A DNA stretch of 64,000 nucleotides, taken from positions 154,001 through 218,000 of the forward strand of contig LSRY02000039.1 in NCBI GenBank assembly GCA_001643675.2. Direction: 5' to 3'. Both the position numbers and the translations under genes were made by a program. The stretch comes from Monocercomonoides exilis (lineage: Eukaryota; Preaxostyla; Oxymonadida; Polymastigidae). The notes under the pieces were generated by a model. That model worked only from the letters and a program-made list of their open reading frames with translations. It ran no database searches and was not told where the DNA came from. This document shows, piece by piece, positions 22,501-32,988 of the stretch. The first letter of the stretch is position 1, and every line of letters begins with the position of its first letter.

Positions 22501-24437
22501 CTTCTTCTTCCTCCTCTTCCTCTTCCTCTTCCTCTTCTCCATCTTCCTCTTCCCTCTCATCCACACAGAATGCCATTGCTATGAGCATCGAGCGAGAAAG
22601 AGCAGAGATCGAAGCAGAGCAGCACGAGCGCCAGTTAAAAGCCCACACATACGAGTCGCTTCTGAAGCTGGACTTGTCCTCTCGCCTTCTTCGCGACATT
22701 TCAGTCATTTCGAAGCTGGGCTGTTTCCTGCGGCTGGCAGAGCTGGATTTATCGAACAACAAGCTGACTGACCTCTCTTCCCTCGAAGCGCTACCGTCGC
22801 TGGCTGTGCTGAAATGCTCAAAGAACACAATAAAGACACTCGGCTCGCCAGCTGCTCAGCCACCCACGGGGCTTTATTCACTCGCATCGCACTTGGAATC
22901 TCTCAATCTCTCTTCAAATTCGCTTTCTGGCCCGATCTCCAACTTGAAGCTGGCACTCTTCACATCCCTGCGAAGGCTGAACTTGACTGAAAACGACCTT
23001 TCGTTCACGGCAGACGGGAAGGAGTCGCGAAGGCGCGAGTGGGACAGAGGAAGCAGAGACGATGGAAGCTCATCCTCTTCTTCCTCTTCTTCCTCCTCAA
23101 ATGCCCCGCAGCTGTGGCCCGAGCTGCTGAAGGAGCTGGCGATCAGCCGCAACAGAAAGATGGACAATCCGCCGCGGTATGCGTTCAACGGGCTTCCACA
23201 CCTGCAGATTCTGCACTACGACGAGAATGGACTGAAGACACTGGACATCTTTGCCACACTTCCAAAACTGACCACGCTGTATCTGTCAGGCAACAGAATC
23301 ACTGAGATGAACGAAGTAGACAAGCTGAACTCTCTGCAGTCGCTGCATCATGTCACACTCGCCAAGAACATGATTGCCCGAAGATATGACTACCGCCTGT
23401 CTGTCATTCGGAAGCTGCCGTATCTCGTGTCGCTTGACTTGAAGGACCTCACAAGAGAGGAGATTGAGAGAGCAGAGAGTGGGTATAATGGGTCGTATGT
23501 GAGTCCTGTGGCGTGTGGAGTGGGCAGTGGAGGAAGTGGCATGGGAATTGGCATTGGTGTTGGCGGTGGAGGAGGAAGCGGAGAACCATCGCAGTATGCG
23601 CTGGCACAGCAGAGGATTGCATACAGGCTGGCGGCGCTTGGGTTGGATGGAGGAGGAGGAGGAGGAAGTGGAGGAATGGGGAGAATGCAACAGAACTATG
23701 ATTCTTCCTCTTCTTCTTCGTCGTCGTCGTCTGGGGGAGGTTATCTGCAGCCCACAAGTGTGGCAGCTGGGCGGGCGCTGACACACCAAAGCCAGCGTGG
23801 AGGCGGTGCAGGCTACTCGAATCAAGAGAATGCACGCCCGTCTGCTTATTCTGAACATCGTCTGCATCAGAGCAATACACCTGGCACAGTCAACGTAGGT
23901 TCTTCTCTTCCTCTGTCTTCTGCTGCCAGCTCGCGCCACACCACATCCACACGTCAGCCTTCTAATTCATCTTCTTCTTCCTCCTCATCATCTTCTTCTT
24001 CTTCTAATTCGCATCGACGCTCCACCTCATTCACAGCCTCCAAACAGCCGCTCACCTCATCACACACACAAATGCGCTCCTCTGTCCATATACCTTCCTC
24101 TGTCACTTCCAATTCTTCCTCCTCCTCCTCTTCTTCTTCTTCTTCTAAGCAAGTTCCCAGTGGCTCTGTTGTGCGTGCCAGCTCGCTCGACCGTGTCGGA
24201 CTCCACATCCGCTCAGCGCGTGCACCAACTCCGCCCACCCGCCAGTCTTCTTCTATTTCTCCGCTTCCTTCGTCTGCGCTGCACTCATCGGGAGATTTCA
24301 GAAAGAGCGGATCGACAGCGGCACACAGAACAGGCACTGGGATAGCAGGAAGAGGAGGAGCAGGTGGAGCATCGGGGACACGAGGAGGAGCGTCAGGGAC
24401 GAGTTCATTTGGGGCGAGAAGCTTTGGAAAGAAGTGA
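15683..24437 (+). CDS. giant leucine-rich repeat protein, LRRC9-like
   Basis: Seven exons join three long frames into one gene: 15683-16035, 16098-16174, 16231-18599, 18909-19025, 19292-19502, 19735-21637 and 21779-24437, giving 2562 residues. LRRs of the LxxLxxLxLxxNxI type occur in three blocks: exons 1-3 (start), the second half of exon 6, and exon 7. The first block is closed by an LRR cap and helix (KRMYYNMRINSLKR). Exon 4 encodes CGAVY and SWYLFDSELILPEFLIEYEY, a conserved motif I associate with LRRC9, a long LRR protein reported in ciliated organisms; human LRRC9 is about 1450 residues. The extra length is Ser, Pro/Ser, Glu and Gly runs between blocks, for example around 18000-18420 and 23500-24150. 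The protein probably acts as a binding scaffold. After about 16440 the coding sequence becomes strongly GC-rich. All seven exons keep one frame with GT-AG introns. Confidence 0.82.
18600..18908 (+). other. long intron of the LRR gene
   Basis: A 309-bp intron with GTTTG donor and TTGCAG acceptor. It is T-rich and contains a CTTT repeat (18776-18812) and an ATTT repeat (18819-18845). It is the longest intron in the window. Confidence 0.75.
19525..19560 (+). repeat. poly(T) tract, 36 bases
   Basis: An uninterrupted run of 36 T inside the fifth intron (19503-19734) of the LRR gene, followed by an AATTTTT repeat. Confidence 0.9.
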
Positions 24438-24821
24438 AAATGAAATGAACGGCAAACAAGAAAAAAAGAAAAGAAAAGAATAAAGCAAATTTTAACAATT
24501 TTTATCACCTTACTGTGTGACAATTGTTCGCATAATAGTTGATTTTATTTTATTTTATTTATTTATTTATTCAAATTGTGAATTTTCAGCTACAACAACA
24601 CTCCACTTCATTCTCTAACCAAAAACACTCTCAATTTTTATTCTCTGTTTATAAACTTTTTCCTTTCTTTTTCTTTCTTTTTGAAGCTGAAAAGAAAAGC
24701 TGCAAGAACGAAAATGATAGATGCAAATGAACACATACATAGGTTAAAAGGAAAAGAAGAGAAGAGAAAATAATTTAATATCAAATAAAAGTAAAATTTC
24801 CTTCTTTTGCAATAACATTAA
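24438..24821. other. spacer between convergent genes
   Basis: AT-rich sequence between the 3' ends of the LRR gene (+) and the FHA gene (-). No gene is seen. Confidence 0.6.
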
Positions 24822-25755
24822 TCAAGTGGCACTTTCTTGAGGAGCAGGTTCTGCACTGACAGGAATGCTTTGATTTGAAGAAGATTCCAATGGAAGTGTT
24901 GAACTTTCAGATGAAGAAGCACCTTCGTTTGCATCATGAACTGGCTCTGATTCTGTCTTGACTTCGCTTCCTTCATTTGTTTTCTCATGGGCTTTACTCA
25001 CAATGAAATGAATGAGTTGAGGTAATACTGGGAATTTTCCTCCTCCTCCGAGCCATGGCACTCTTTTAACAATCTCATCATATATGAATTGATGATCTGA
25101 ATTTTGTGTAGGATGATCCAAAATGACCTAAATGTTGATTAATGTTTATTTTTTTATAAATTATTGATGTTTCCAAAACTGAAACAAAAAAATAAAATGT
25201 ATACCTTATTGCAAACTTCGAGAATGCTTTCAGTAATTGATGTATTTGCTTCATCGAAGCCTCCTTGAGGAAGCAAAAAATAGAACCAAAAGTCACATAG
25301 TTCAATTTTTGTCATATGTTTAAGAATGACGGGTTCTTCAACAATAACATAAGATCCCACAGGATCATGCAAAAGAAAATTTTTAAATTCATGTAATTAA
25401 ATGACTCAATACCTGCATCAGCTGAGTAATGAACCATAGAGCCTTCAAATCCAACCTTAGCCCCGTTCTTTCCCAGAATTCTCATTTTCCATGATTTCGA
25501 TATAAAATCGTAAAATATTGTTAGATGGTGTCTGCTGAGCTGCTTTCCTTCCCCTATTATCATGGGAAGCATGAACAAAAATTTGAAAAACAAATTTTTC
25601 AAAAAAAAATTCTAAAACAAAATTTCCAAACCAAGATTCAATACATGAGGCGTTTTGGATGTTTTCCTTCCAAGCATTACGCAAAGGTCTTGTATGACAT
25701 GATCAAATCCACCTCTTCCAACAATCCTTGCAAAACCTCCAATTGACCCTTCCAT
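24822..25755 (-). CDS. FHA (forkhead-associated) domain protein
   Basis: Four exons on the minus strand (25755-25632, 25553-25413, 25365-25205, 25127-24822) give 243 residues. An FHA phosphothreonine-binding domain fills residues 1-120. Its key sites are visible: LGRKTS (Gly29, Arg30), LSRHHLTIFYDF (Ser48, His51) and LGKNG (Asn71, Gly72), then SYVIVEE and FYFLLP as the last strands. After it comes a helical segment (DHQFIYDEIVKRVPWLGGGG), possibly a winged-helix-like unit as in FHA transcription factors, and a Ser/Glu-rich tail. FHA domains bind pThr partners in nuclear signalling or transcription. The third intron boundary is odd: a normal GT donor at 25412 must join 25365, where the intron ends in CATG rather than CAG. 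A base insertion or sequence error is likely. Other introns are normal GT-AG. Confidence 0.8.
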
Positions 25756-25808
25756 TTAATTTTTGGTAATTGAGATCAAAAATTTTGCAACATTTAACAA
25801 AAATATTC

Positions 25809-25880
25809 CTCGATGCCGGGAATCGAACCCGGGTCTCAGGAGTGAAAATCCTAAATCCTAACCGACTAGACTACATCGAG
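25809..25880 (-). tRNA. tRNA-Glu (anticodon TTC)
   Basis: A 72-nt cloverleaf on the minus strand. The 7-bp acceptor stem is CTCGATG with CATCGAG. The D arm contains AGTCGGTTAG, the anticodon loop is TTTTCAC with TTC at positions 34-36, and the T arm is CCGGG TTCGATT CCCGG. The T arm is the internal B box. No intron is seen. A TTTTT run follows the 3' end on the minus strand, a likely RNA polymerase III terminator. Confidence 0.95.
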
Positions 25881-26879
25881 TTGATATGCGAGTTTTTTAT
25901 AAATATATTTATGAATAACTTTATATCATTTCACATTCTGGTTTAAAAAAGTTTGAAATTAAAGTTTTAAATATTGTGGAAATTTTTATCTTATGGATGA
26001 ACCAAAAAATTATTGTAATATACAAACACAGTTATCAATTAGTGAAATGTTGAAAATAGACTTTTGATTCTTTCAACAAATTTGTAGTATGACCAGTGAC
26101 GGGAATGTGATTTAGTGTTAATTGTGAAAAATAAACAACTTTATTAAAAAATTTTTTACAAAAAATTTGCTCGACATGTGTAAGGGATAAAAATATATTT
26201 GTCGCTTCCGTGTTTTATTGAAAATCCGCATCAGTATTGGTTTTTAATAAATATATTCATTTTTGCAGATTTTTTGTATTTTTTGGTAAATAATTAATCT
26301 AATTTTATAATTTTTTCATAATATTTTATTCTCCTCGTTTTGATTTGTTTCATAATTAAAATAATAATTTCTTCACTATCAAATACTGACTCCATTGACA
26401 GTCACTGACTTCTCTGACAGTCCGATAATCAAAAATACCAAATTTGATTTTTTGTCAAAATATTTCTTGAAAAACGTTTTTTAGTTCTTCGCTTATTAAA
26501 ATTTCTATTTTTTAATATTTGCATTCGAAATTTTTGTTTTCATAATTGAGGTTCTGAAGTGAAAATAATCACTCGGTACGTAAGGAAACCAATTTTGTCC
26601 GTCTGTAGTCACAAAGAAACACGTGTGTTGTCGATACCATTAAAATTTTTTGGAAAAACAGAGAATTCGGTCATTCGTTTTTATTTTTTATTTATTTATT
26701 TTTTTTTCCATAACCCGGAGATAACAGTCACTGAAATGGTTTCAATGCGACAAATATAAGCATTTTGAATACAATTAAGATAATATTGTGTTGTGGTGTT
26801 TTGTAACCTTCTGCTTTTATCAGATATTTTTGAAAATGAAATGATAATTAAGACTTGTTGAATATAATGTAACTTCTAG

Positions 26880-27140
26880 CTTTTTCTTTGTAATTTTATA
26901 CAATTTTTTTGACTTTTTGTGATCAAAAAATTCTATTAATAAGCAATCTTTTTTTATATATTTGTGAGGTTTAAAGCGCTTTGCTGATTATTTCTATGAT
27001 TTTTGTTGACAAATAATATAATCCGATTTATTTTCAAATTAGAAAAAGTTCAACAGAGTAATGACTGAAACAATTTTTTTTATTTTTGCTTCGTGCAAAA
27101 CAAAGCTTGAATGTTCGTATTTTCCCCTCCTTTTTTTTTG
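26880..27140 (-). mobile_element. fragment related to the transposase relic at 30.9-32.5 kb
   Basis: Colinear short matches to 31190-31430: TTGACTTTTT...GATCAAAAAA, then TTTTGAAATC/TTTTCAAATT followed by GAAAAAG, then GCTTCGTG.AAAA.AAAGCTTGAA and ATTTTCCCC. On the minus strand this reads as a weak GEN-x-x-x-QA protein trace shared by both. It is too decayed to classify alone. Confidence 0.4.
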
Positions 27141-27229
27141 AGTTCGTCGAATAAAGTCTGATTTGAAATAAACAATCTGTTGTTTTTTGTTTCATCCTTC
27201 ATAAAATAGTATTAACTTTAAAATGGGAC

Positions 27230-27370
27230 TTTTTCCTTTATTGACACTTTTTTTGTTTTTGTTAGCAAAATGCTGAAGAGTGTGAAATGGCTTTCAGCGT
27301 TTTGATAACCGATTTCAAAAATGTCGTTTTAATTTATCACTAATTTTTTTTTTAATTTTTGCTTTTTATT
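27230..27370. repeat. dispersed repeat, copy 1 (second copy at 63852-63990)
   Basis: Shares CACTTTTTTTGTTTTTG, GCAAAAT, CTGA, TTTTCAGC/CTTTCAGC and TTTCAAAAAT in the same order with 63852-63990 near the right edge. By eye the two are roughly 70 percent alike. Confidence 0.45.
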
Positions 27371-28199
27371 TTATGAAATATTACGTTTTTTTTCCTTTTT
27401 CGTAATCAAAACTACCAATTTCTCAAGTCTTCAAGCTTTTTTTTTTATTATTTTCAACTGGAACAAAATTTTGTTTTTTTTATTAAATATAAAGAAGAGT
27501 TGCTAGGGAAAACAAAATAATAACGAAATGATTGGTGAATATCAAATAACAAAACTGTTGTGACATTTTCAAAAAAACGAAATAATACAAAAAAAACTTA
27601 TTTGAATACAATTGCCAATTTTTAAAAATTATCTATTAAAAATTGAGCTTTGTTGCAAATATTGTTAATCAGGTTTTGTTTGTGTGATTAAAGCTTTCAA
27701 TTGAATCCATGTACTGTGGAATATTTCATTTGATCAAAAAACTGCAACAGTTTTATGAAAGAATTTTAATAACCGTTTAAATAACAGTTTTCATCCAATT
27801 TGTGAAATCAAATGGAAGAATATTTTCTTGAAAGAGATTAAGATTACAATCTCCAATTGATTTTATAAAAAAACTTTTTTATTTCGAAATGTTAATTTAT
27901 CTGATTTGAGATTTTTTTTAAAAACCAATTGTTGTAAAATTTTATTCTTTTAGATTAATATCCTTTGATGGAATCATTGTGTGTGTAGGTTCACATTTTT
28001 TCACTGACTTTTACAAAAAAACAACATAAAAAAAAATCAACATGCTTATTTTCTTTGTAACACATAATGATCGTTATTTGAAATGAAAGGAATATTAAGC
28101 AGATGATATGATATAAACAATAATTAATACAACTTAAATAAAATCTTTCTTTCAAGCAAAAATGAAGAATAAATAAATTAGCATATTCATTGATGTTAA

Positions 28200-29300
28200 A
28201 GGTCTTTCTTTTCCAAAACCAATATCCAAATTACATTCTCAACATGTGCAATAGTTCGTATCATTTCTCTTACAAAAATATTTTTGAAGGTTTCAACAAG
28301 CATTGAAATAAAATGATTTTCTCCTTCCCAAATGCAAGAGGTTTCTTCAGCTCTTTTTTAACAAAAACCAAATTCGTTTTCAATTGGATAAAGTACTGAT
28401 GAATGTGCAGTATTGAATAGCACATGATGAACTCCATTCATAGTTATTGCTTCTATGTTTTGACGATGTGTTGAAGCGTTGTCCGTCGCAATAACTGATA
28501 ATCCATGAACTTCAATGCATTTCAAATGTCTTTTTATATGAGTCATTCTTTTGAAAAAAGTCGCAATTGTTGAATTTTCAAATAAATCAAAGATTTCATA
28601 TTTTTATGAAAAATTTGTCCACATACACCGAACTTTGCTAATTTGGAATAAATTTCTGGATAATGCTATCTCACTCATTCTTAAAAAGATTCGAGAGTGG
28701 AAACAGAAATTTTCAGCAAAATATGAAATTTTTGATTGACATGAAAATAGAACTTTTGCGACTTTTCAAAAGGAATTCCCCATATATTCCTCAAATACTT
28801 CATGATTTATTGACACCCTGATAACTTCAAAATATCTCATTCCTGATAAGGATATTGAAGTGATGGACGTAATAGACTGATGAACTGGTGGAGATGGAAT
28901 AAGAACCTTTTCTCCAACGGGGGACAATTGATATTTTCTTATGTTCTCAACATTCTAGTTTTATGAATTATTATGAATCAGCTACATCTTCTCTTTTTGT
29001 TATTCTTTCAAAGAAAAAATTGGCTGTTTTTGAGTTTTTTTTATGTGCAAAAATAAGGAAAGAAGTGGATTTTCATATTGAGGTTATCGAGGAAAATGGC
29101 TTCTGAATTATCAAATCATATATGTTTTAAATAATTCTGCTTCATTTTTTGTTGAACAATTGATTATTGTTCGTTTTCGATTTTTTTCTTTCTTCCTTTT
29201 TGATGTGATGGAAGAGTTATATTTATTCCATCTTTCATTTTTGATAAGCACCGAGTTGTTGTTATTGTTGTTAAAGTGCACTCATTCGCACACCATTACA
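28200..29300 (-). mobile_element. Tc1/mariner (IS630, DDE_3) transposase relic 1
   Basis: Minus-strand reading gives a decayed DDE transposase. Around 28930-28790: VGEKVLIPSPP, then SLSGMRYFEVI and NHEVFEEY. After the foldback insertion, around 28535-28365: GLSVIATDNASTHRQN (second catalytic Asp in a DNAS-H motif) and LYPIENEF (the usual SP-LNPIE-F motif, altered). The N-terminal, DNA-binding part is probably the region up to about 29300, which matches relic 2 in short blocks (GCTTCATTTTTTGT, CATTCGCA). Stops and frameshifts make it non-functional. The ends and TA duplications of the transposon could not be identified. It lies in the same orientation as relic 2. Confidence 0.72.
28536..28785. 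repeat. palindromic foldback element (MITE-like), copy A
   Basis: A 250-bp element with long inverted arms (about 28536-28624 and 28696-28785) around a ~70-bp centre. It ends in ATATG at the left and CCATAT at the right. Shared arm blocks include TTTTCAAATAAA, GATTTCATATTTT and CCACA/CCACT. It matches copy B at 30212-30459 in length and arm order but is more diverged between its own arms, so it is older. It interrupts transposase relic 1 between FEEY and IKRHLKC. Confidence 0.75.
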
Positions 29301-29661
29301 TGTTCTTTTGAATAGAGATTTGTATTTGATTACATAGTTTTCATTAATTAATTAATTAATAAAATAATAAAAATATTATGCAAAAGTTTCCTAAAAAGCA
29401 TTCGAACTACGATATTCATTTGTTTCATGAACATGAATTCCCGCTATATCAAATCTTCATCATTCTAACTTATTTTTACCTCTACTCTCTTTGTTGTTCT
29501 CTTTATGTTGTTTGATGAATGTGTTTTTTATAAGGGTGAATCACCGAGAAAAAATCAAATTTATTCAATATTCTGATAAGCATGGTACTGATCCGACAAT
29601 TTTCTTTTTCTTTTCTGTAGCTCTATCATCAAAAATTTCGATATTTAGAAAAAATGCAAAA

Positions 29662-29662
<1 letters not shown>

Positions 29663-29699
<37 letters not shown>
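29663..29699 (+). repeat. poly(A) tract, 37 bases
   Basis: An uninterrupted A-run in the gene desert. It could be an ordinary homopolymer or the tail of a retroposed RNA. I see no recognisable gene copy just upstream. Confidence 0.85.
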
Positions 29700-29701
<2 letters not shown>

Positions 29702-30079
29702 AACGAATCACCAAAGCTGGAAATTTGATTTTCGCATAATGCAGGATTCACATCGAGGAAAAAGACAGTTTATCTCATATTTAAAACTTTCTTTCCAGTT
29801 TTAACAAAAAAGATTGATTATTCCTTTACCAATGTCAATCATCTCTCAAAATAAAAAAACAATATTTTATCTTCATCGCTTGTGAAGACTTTCTTTTGTT
29901 GATTATTGAATATCATGTGATTTTAATATTAAAAAAAAAATCAAAATTCATAAAGATGTTTTGCATAGGATAGATAAACATTATCTTTGAATTTGTTAAT
30001 TCTACAACTCTTCATTTTTCATCAACGAATTTAATCAATAAAGATGTTAATTCTGTTGAAAGAATAACTGTTTCAACAA

Positions 30080-30170
30080 CAACAAAAAAAAAAATAAAAA
30101 TAAAAATAAATAAAAAAAATAAAAAATAAAATAAAAAATAAAAAAAAGAATAAAATAAAGAAAAATAAAA
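30080..30170. repeat. A-rich AAATA-type low-complexity tract
   Basis: A run of AAATAAAAATAAA-like units directly left of foldback copy B. Confidence 0.7.
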
Positions 30171-30211
30171 TGTTGAATGAAAGATTGCATGATATGTTTT
30201 TTTTGATACAC

Positions 30212-30459
30212 ATATGGCAAAATTTTTTTGAAAAGTTCCTTTTGTTTAATTTTCAAATAAAACAAAAATTTCATATTTTCATCAAATTTCTGTTCCCACT
30301 TATGAAAATATGTTTTCATGAAAACAAAATCAAGACAAAGCTAATATTTACATTATTGTGAAGTTTCGTGAGTGGGAACAAAAATTTGATGAAAATATGA
30401 AATTTTTGTTTTATTTGAAAATTAAACAAAAGGAACTTTTCAAAAAAATTTTGCCATAT
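30212..30459. repeat. palindromic foldback element (MITE-like), copy B
   Basis: Two 89-bp arms, 30212-30300 and 30371-30459, are reverse complements with one mismatch by eye (C versus T near the inner end), around a 70-bp centre. The ends are ATATGG and CCATAT. A single strand could fold into an almost perfect 89-bp hairpin. Near-identity of the arms implies recent movement or arm-to-arm gene conversion. It has no coding capacity, so it would need a transposase in trans. Confidence 0.9.
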
Positions 30460-30929
30460 TTCTCAGTTTTTTTGTGTCAAAGAGTTATTCATCATTATTA
30501 GCTCTTTAGATAAAACACCTCCTCACTTCCATATGAAATCAATCAGTGATATTGAAATTGAAATGTGATATACAGTTTTTGCTTTTTTAACATTTTTGTT
30601 CATTCCAACTATTATCTCGTTCATTCATAATAATAAATAAATAATAAATATTACTCTTTAATTAAAAAAAATGGACATAATAACTTTAAGAATTATTAAC
30701 CACTTTGTGAATTGAATACAAAAGCATTTGAAGATTATTTACAAAAAAGTTATCACACAAAGGTTTCGTTTCTCAATTCTCATTTCCAAAGAAGAATCAA
30801 AAAGATCAGATTTTGAATCTTTTGTTTTTTATAAAAATATTCAAATGAATGGGCAAATAATATTAAAGAACTAATTTTATTTAAACAAAATATAGAATAA
30901 CGACATGTGGCAATGCCACTGTTACGATT

Positions 30930-32480
30930 AGTTGGATGCTTTTTCGGTCTTCTCTCAAGGAAATTTCTTTAAAGTTTTTTTGCGATTTCATCGAAAAAAT
31001 GCGACTTCACCTTTCATTTCAACGTATTTGATTCCACTCTCGACTTACAAATACATTTTTAATTGGGTTCAAAATCGAAGAGCATGCAGCGTTTTGAAAC
31101 ACGACATGTCCGGCTTCTTTAATTAGGCTGTCATTATTTATATTGGACAAAATGTTTGACTTCATAAATTTTCATTGAAAAATTATCAACTTTTCATTGA
31201 CTTTTTTTGATCAAAAAACACAATAAAAAATTGTCCATTTTTTGACACTCGTAATATGTCGGAAAACTTTATGTAATAATTTCAATGATGCCTGTTTACA
31301 GATATGAAAATCAAATTTGTTTTGAAATCTGAAAAAGCGAAATAAAGTTATGAGTGATGCAATTTTTCAATGCTTCGTGTAAAAAAAGCTTGAAAGTCCG
31401 AATTTTCCCCCATATGATGGGTTGTTGTTTTTCCATTTCTATCGCAGATAATTTTGTTATTTTCATTAAACAAAAGAAAACTTTCAATATCAGCTTCAAA
31501 CACTTCATAGTTAACATGAACTCCTATTTCTTGAGCATAATCCATTCCTTATATGGATATTGATATGACAGCTGTAATCGATTGAAATAGTGAATGTGGA
31601 GGAACCAAAACTTTTTCTCCTCTTTCTGCCCAACCGTATTTCTATATACAATTGACGTTCTATGATGTCTCATTAATGCAGGAAATAAAGGCACCATCTT
31701 TTTCACAAAGAAATAATTTTTCTGTTAAATGTATTCTATGCTTTTTATTTTTATCAGCATTTGCGTATACTGGACTGACTGCAATTCTATTGAAATATAG
31801 GTGATTATTTTTTGAAATCATATGTTTTTATTCAAAAAATTCGGTTCAAAAATTCCCCAGAAATATAAATATATGATCATTGAAAAGTGAAAAGACTAAT
31901 AAAAGACATCTTCATCTTTATTTCAGGCTTTTCATTAGTTTTTCAAGCAGTTGTGATGAGTTTTACGTTGGAATACAGAATCGCTTACCAACAACAAACA
32001 AAACTTTATAAAAATAACATCCAGAAAAAAGTTATGATTTCAAAAATAATAACCCATATCTGGGGAATAAATCTGTATAATTGTTTTTTCTGAAAGAAAA
32101 TTGTGAACCGTGAATTTTGAAATATGCAATCCAGAAGAAGAAACCTCGTGTGATATTGTTCGATGTGTGGTTTATGGATTTTGCTTCATTTTTTGTCTAT
32201 TGAGATTCTTGTTTCGATCATTGTTCACTATTTTTTCACTTCCTTTTTGTTTTTCATTGTGAATAATATCTTTTCTAATCTGCAGTTTTTTGTATATATC
32301 TGCTGGTGGTGATGTTTGTGAGTGTACATTCATTCGCATACAAGCTTTCGGACTTGCTTCTTCCACACATTTCTGTATAAATCTGTATGTTTTTTTCTTT
32401 TTTCGATAGTTGCTGGAGTGTGTGGCCTTTTGTATTTTCCTTCAACCTCAGTATCCTTCTGCCTGAATTGTTCAATTTTT
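30930..32480 (-). mobile_element. Tc1/mariner (IS630, DDE_3) transposase relic 2
   Basis: Read on the minus strand, the order of motifs is that of a DDE_3 transposase. A possible N-terminal helix-turn-helix region covers about 32475-32170. It is followed by GWAERGEKVLVPPHS (about 31630-31600), ITAVISISI and EIGVHVNYEVFEADIESF (about 31530-31460), a damaged catalytic Asp segment (IICDRNGKTTTHH, about 31450-31410), and finally SILNPIKNVFVSREWN (about 31080-31030), which is the LNPIEN motif. Several stops and frameshifts are present. The protein pattern is the same as in relic 1 (GEKVL-P, NHEVFEE/NYEVFEA), so both derive from one family, and the relics share orientation. Segments 31190-31430 also match 26880-27140. 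Confidence 0.7.
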
Positions 32481-32704
32481 TTCTCTGTCTTCCTTTTCTT
32501 TCAAAGCTGCTCTCATTCTAATATTTTCATGTATCATTTCTTCCAAAGGAGTGAAAAATGCATTACGATGTATTCAACTCTGTATTCTGATATAATATGA
32601 ACTTGGCTACTCAATAACATCCTTTTGTTTGGTGTTCTGGCGTCTTGAAATGAAACCGTTTGCATCGTTAATTTAGAAAAATTTCGGTCAGTGATTGAGT
32701 AATT

Positions 32705-32776
32705 ATTTTATTTTTATTTTTTATTTTTATTTTTATTTTTATTTTTATTTTTATTTTTATTTTTATTTTTATTTTT
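32705..32776 (+). repeat. (ATTTTT)n microsatellite
   Basis: About twelve six-base units, the first few imperfect, forming a pure A/T tract in the desert upstream of the nitroreductase gene. Confidence 0.9.
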
Positions 32777-32988
32777 GATAGAACTCATCAAAAATATTAT
32801 GAATAGATGTATTTTTTGATATCGAATTATTTTTTTTCTTCCCAAACTGCTTCAAGTCAAATGATTTTTTTAATCTTAAAAATTCTGTTAATTTGAACAT
32901 AAAAGCGATTTTTGTCTATTCCATAATAATTCATTCAGAATTAGTTTCTCCGAGTTATTAGTTTATGGGTATGAAAACTGGTTTATAA

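Larger units (their letters stand above)
25881..28199. other. AT-rich gene desert, left part
   Basis: No intact gene. The only structure I can support is two fragments of repeated DNA (26880-27140 and 27230-27370), listed separately. The rest is AT-rich with many short A and T runs. Confidence 0.6.

Noticed and set aside
21794-22828. Long minus-strand frame opposite the LRR gene
   Set aside because: It is the antisense shadow of LRR and polyserine codons on the plus strand; Cys/Phe/Ser-rich, with no motif.
29663-29699. Retroposon poly(A) tail
   Set aside because: I find no gene-like sequence upstream or target duplication, so I list it only as a homopolymer.
28536-30459. CRISPR-like or tandem repeat array
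   Set aside because: The repeats are inverted arms of two separate elements, not regular direct repeats with spacers, and the genome is eukaryotic.
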